From Aselliscus stoliczkanus (Eukaryota; Chordata; Mammalia; Chiroptera; Hipposideridae): a stretch of DNA of 64,000 nt. The position numbers were made by a program, and so were the translations under genes. The stretch covers positions 82,916,501-82,980,500 of the forward strand of contig CM066734.1 of NCBI GenBank assembly GCA_033961575.1. The letters run 5' to 3'. Positions 61,901 through 64,000 of the stretch are shown in pieces (position 1 is the stretch's first letter; every line of letters starts with the position of its first letter). The notes beneath the pieces were generated by a model. That model was given only the letters and a program-made list of their open reading frames with translations. It did not search any database and was not told the DNA's origin.

Positions 61901-62545
61901 ATGTCACTAGCAAACTGGACAAGCAGTTTGAAACTTGACAAGCAATTTCAGGGAAGGGATGAAGGCAGACACCAAATTGTAGTGGTCTAAGGATGAAGAG
62001 GTTAGAAATTCAGATTATTATTTGATGTCTTCCAAACAGACTGACTATGAAGCATAGAAGAGAAATAAGACAGTAAATAGAGGCAGAATGTAGGTTGGAG
62101 ACATAGAAGGTTTTCAACATGTTTAAGTGCTAACAATATAAACCATGAAAGAAGTAGAGATTAGGTAATTGAAAAGATCAAGCACAAGAAATTTAATATT
62201 CATTATGATGAATGAAATTTGAGTAAAAAAAACAAACATATCTGCAGTGATATACATAATGAGTTATTTTACAAATATTTATGTACGGTTTTCCATGTGC
62301 TGGGCACTAAAATACACAGTGGAATACATTTTTAACCAAAATAAACACAATGTCTGCCCTCATACAATTAAAATCTAGGATGAAAATCAGCTTTAACCAC
62401 AAAATTACATAAACTCATGTATGAATTTGATAACTATTATGAAAAATCATTAAAGTGCTAAAAGAGAAAATAATGAGACAATAAAGGGTTTCCTGAAAAA
62501 GTAAATCTGGGCAGGAATCAAAACACTACTATAAAATCCTCTTGT
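58902..62545. other. Intergenic DNA with possible LTR and L2 relics
   Basis: A possible old LTR lies at about 60680-61130 ('gacaggctgccccaaaatgt', later 'ggtataaaactcaaactgg' as a TATA-like word). It is too diverged for me to name. L2-like wording runs through about 61550-62220. A MIR-like piece lies near 59810-59940. The open frames at 60803, 61070 and 61693 lie in or near these relics and are not supported. Confidence 0.35.
59213..59422 (+). CDS. Unassigned 69-codon ORF with one membrane segment
   Basis: The frame starts METICEERKPYYESNQCNTL, is moderately charged, then has a Lys-Lys-Arg stop-transfer-like flank followed by a hydrophobic run VLYIVLLLATFTVLLII (about residues 40-56) and ends SRGSVKQR. 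The order (short cytosolic part, basic patch, membrane segment) looks like the N-terminus of a type II Golgi enzyme. The last codons 'aagcaaag|gtgaac' could also be a splice donor. I recognise no family, and no promoter or partner exon was found. It may be chance or a broken retrocopy. Confidence 0.2.
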   Translation: METICEERKPYYESNQCNTLTCMWPSWFEMDDLKLHKKRVLYIVLLLATFTVLLIIQQTFISRGSVKQR

Positions 62546-62575
62546 TTAGAAATTTGTAAGGATTAACAGGACAAA

Positions 62576-62629
62576 ATGAAGGTTATAATGCTGATCAGCT
62601 TCATTCTGGCCATTGCCAGTTGTTTCCTT
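62576..62629 (+). CDS. SCPP/salivary-type signal-peptide exon of an unidentified gene (partial)
   Basis: An acceptor-like 'gattaacag' (ending 62569) or 'tcttgtttag' (ending 62549) precedes ATG. The 18 codons read MKVIMLISFILAIASCFL, and the exon ends between codons at 'cctt|gtaaag' (62629). That is the layout of exon 2 in ODAM (17 codons), FDCSP (18) and CSN3 (17). The sequence resembles FDCSP MKVLLLITAILAV at its start, and the ASCF end recalls salivary relatives (SMR3, MUC7 and OPRPN signal peptides end ..SCF or ..ACF). In other mammals these genes lie downstream of CSN3. Later exons are probably beyond the window or lost. Whether the gene is alive cannot be told. Confidence 0.5.
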
Positions 62630-62667
62630 GTAAAGATTCTGTACACTGGAAACTTAGAACTCCCTAA

Positions 62668-62965
62668 TATTTTTCTTTTATAAAATTAGTTTCAGATGTA
62701 CAAAACAACATAGTGATTTGACATTTATTATATACCTCACAAAATAATAACCCCAATAACTATTACCCATATTACACTGTACATAGCTATTAGAATATTA
62801 CTGACTATATTCCCAATGCTATACTATATATCCCTGTGACTATTTTTTAATTATAGTTGACTTTTAATATTATTCTATATTAGTTGCAGGTGTACAGTAT
62901 AGTAGTGAAACACCTATATTATTTATGAAGTGATCCCCCTGATAAGTCTAGTCCCTAATATTAAG
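62668..62965 (-). mobile_element. L1-3'-like interspersed repeat
   Basis: 'attagtttcagatgtacaaa', 'atagtgatttgacatttatt', 'tgactatattcccaatgcta', 'ttatgaagtgatccccctga'. It belongs to the same group as the pieces at 14.7, 16.6 and 36.1 kb. It begins 39 bases after the signal-peptide exon. Confidence 0.6.
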
Positions 62966-62969
62966 AAAT

Positions 62970-64000
62970 ACATGTATATAACACAGAAATATATTTTAGA
63001 GTGAGAAAATGCACTGTGCTTTTACAAACTGAACAAAGTCAGGTGAAAAGAACAAAAAAAGTGATAATTCTTCCCTCCCTTCAACAACCATAAGAACATA
63101 TCTACTTACTATCTCTTTGGCTTAGAAGACAAAAAACAAAAAAAAAGAGGAAAATCGAAAGTAAGAATAAAGTGTAAGTAAATAGAGAATTTAAAGAAAA
63201 AGCAGTGTGAAAAGAGTTGAGAAATTTGGGGAGTTCTCTAGGCAGATTATAAGTAATTAAATTTATGAACGAGATTAATACATCCTGTACTGCTATTCCA
63301 TTCTGTTTCCATATTTTTCCATCTTAAATGCATGGGTGGGTGATGGTGTCCTCTGAGGTCTACACTAAGAAGGAGTTCGCATCTCAAACTTGTTTGCTTT
63401 CAGCTTATGGAGCCTATGATTTTGTCTTAAAAACCAAAAGAATAAACAGTTTTTCCACTCAAATATCAAGTACACAGTTGTTTCACAACCTGGACCATTC
63501 AGAAACTCAGATCATATAACCATATTGTTATTTGCTTCTCCAAGACTGAGCCCCTTAATTTTAAGCACTCTCTTTTTTCTTTAACACTTCTTGAAAGACT
63601 CATCAAGTACTTTTATTATGCCTTTTCAGCTTAATTATCATTATTCACTAGCTTCATATAATTTTTGTTAGATGACATAGTTTTCATAATTTTGACAGAT
63701 TTAATTCCTCTTCAACAATGTGTATAAAATCACCTAAACAACTCTCCATTTTTCTAAGTTTTCTTTTCTTCTTTTTCCTTCATTCCTTAGAGAATTGTTT
63801 CCACAACATTTTAGGACTCACACAAGGCTCTAACTCACAATAAAAATAAATTCACCTTTAGACTATTGTTTTCCAATTCATAAACATGGTACAATCCTCT
63901 GTTTTATTAGGTCATCTTTAATTCATTAATATTTGCGATAAGAAGAATAATGCCCACCAAAGATGTCTATGGCCTAATCTTCCGAACCTATGAATATGTT
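62970..64000. other. End of window, no gene supported
   Basis: I looked here for the next exon of the 62.6 kb gene. A pyrimidine tract plus 'cag' at about 63391-63402 is followed by a frame that closes quickly in phase 0 (LMEPMILS), so it is not convincing. The 63-codon frame at 63328 lacks support. Confidence 0.4.

Noticed and set aside
63391..63519. Possible second exon for the 62.6 kb signal-peptide exon
   Set aside because: The phase-0 frame after the acceptor-like site closes after eight codons.
1..64000. CRISPR arrays, operons, bacterial signals, phage
   Set aside because: The sequence is vertebrate nuclear DNA with spliced genes, SINEs and LINEs. No direct-repeat/spacer array is present.

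Overview
This window is mammalian nuclear DNA, AT-rich and dense in interspersed repeats. It belongs to the secretory calcium-binding phosphoprotein (SCPP)/casein cluster, the region syntenic with human 4q13. The repeats point to a bat. There are several copies of a composite tRNA-derived SINE built from repeated blocks of the type 'ggatggctcagctggt', ending in 'ccccaataaa'. There is also a second, short (~100 bp) tRNA-derived SINE that opens with 'ggccggc' and ends with 'gacactgccctcaaaa'. Such VES/Rhin-type SINEs are known from bats, and I favour a rhinolophoid lineage (horseshoe bats and relatives). That placement rests on memory of the families, not on a search.

Three split, intact, plus-strand genes are recognised by protein similarity, and every internal junction has AG/GT signals and phase 0. 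ODAM (first exon near 3.86 kb, coding 4672-11320) encodes 278 aa. FDCSP (first exon near 23.3 kb, coding 25822-27481) encodes 85 aa. CSN3, kappa-casein (first exon near 39.9 kb, coding 42439-46419, last non-coding exon near 48.4 kb), encodes 180 aa. All three share the SCPP layout: a non-coding first exon, a short second exon holding the signal peptide and ending between codons, small in-frame exons, and a terminal non-coding exon. Their products are secreted: ODAM to the tooth-gum junctional epithelium, FDCSP to follicular dendritic cells and oral/periodontal tissue, and CSN3 to milk, where it stabilises casein micelles.

Region by region: 1-3.8 kb is upstream sequence with one composite SINE. 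ODAM spans 3.8-12.5 kb. The interval 12.5-23.2 kb is intergenic repeats. FDCSP spans 23.3-28.6 kb, with an unexplained exon-like ORF at 24640-24729 in its intron 1. The interval 28.6-39.8 kb is L2, L1 and SINE sequence. CSN3 spans 39.9-48.5 kb. A decayed, threonine-rich, mucin-like coding block with a splice acceptor lies at 49.7-52.0 kb. A twin-primed L1 lies at 53.2-54.5 kb. A COPS7A processed pseudogene with target-site duplications lies at 57.1-58.9 kb. A lone SCPP-type signal-peptide exon lies at 62576-62629, close to the end of the window.

The most interesting items are the three gene-like pieces that the named genes do not explain: the 24.6 kb exon, the Thr-rich relic next to CSN3, and the 62.6 kb signal-peptide exon. 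They suggest gain and loss of secreted genes in this cluster. All assignments are from reading the sequence. No database search was run.
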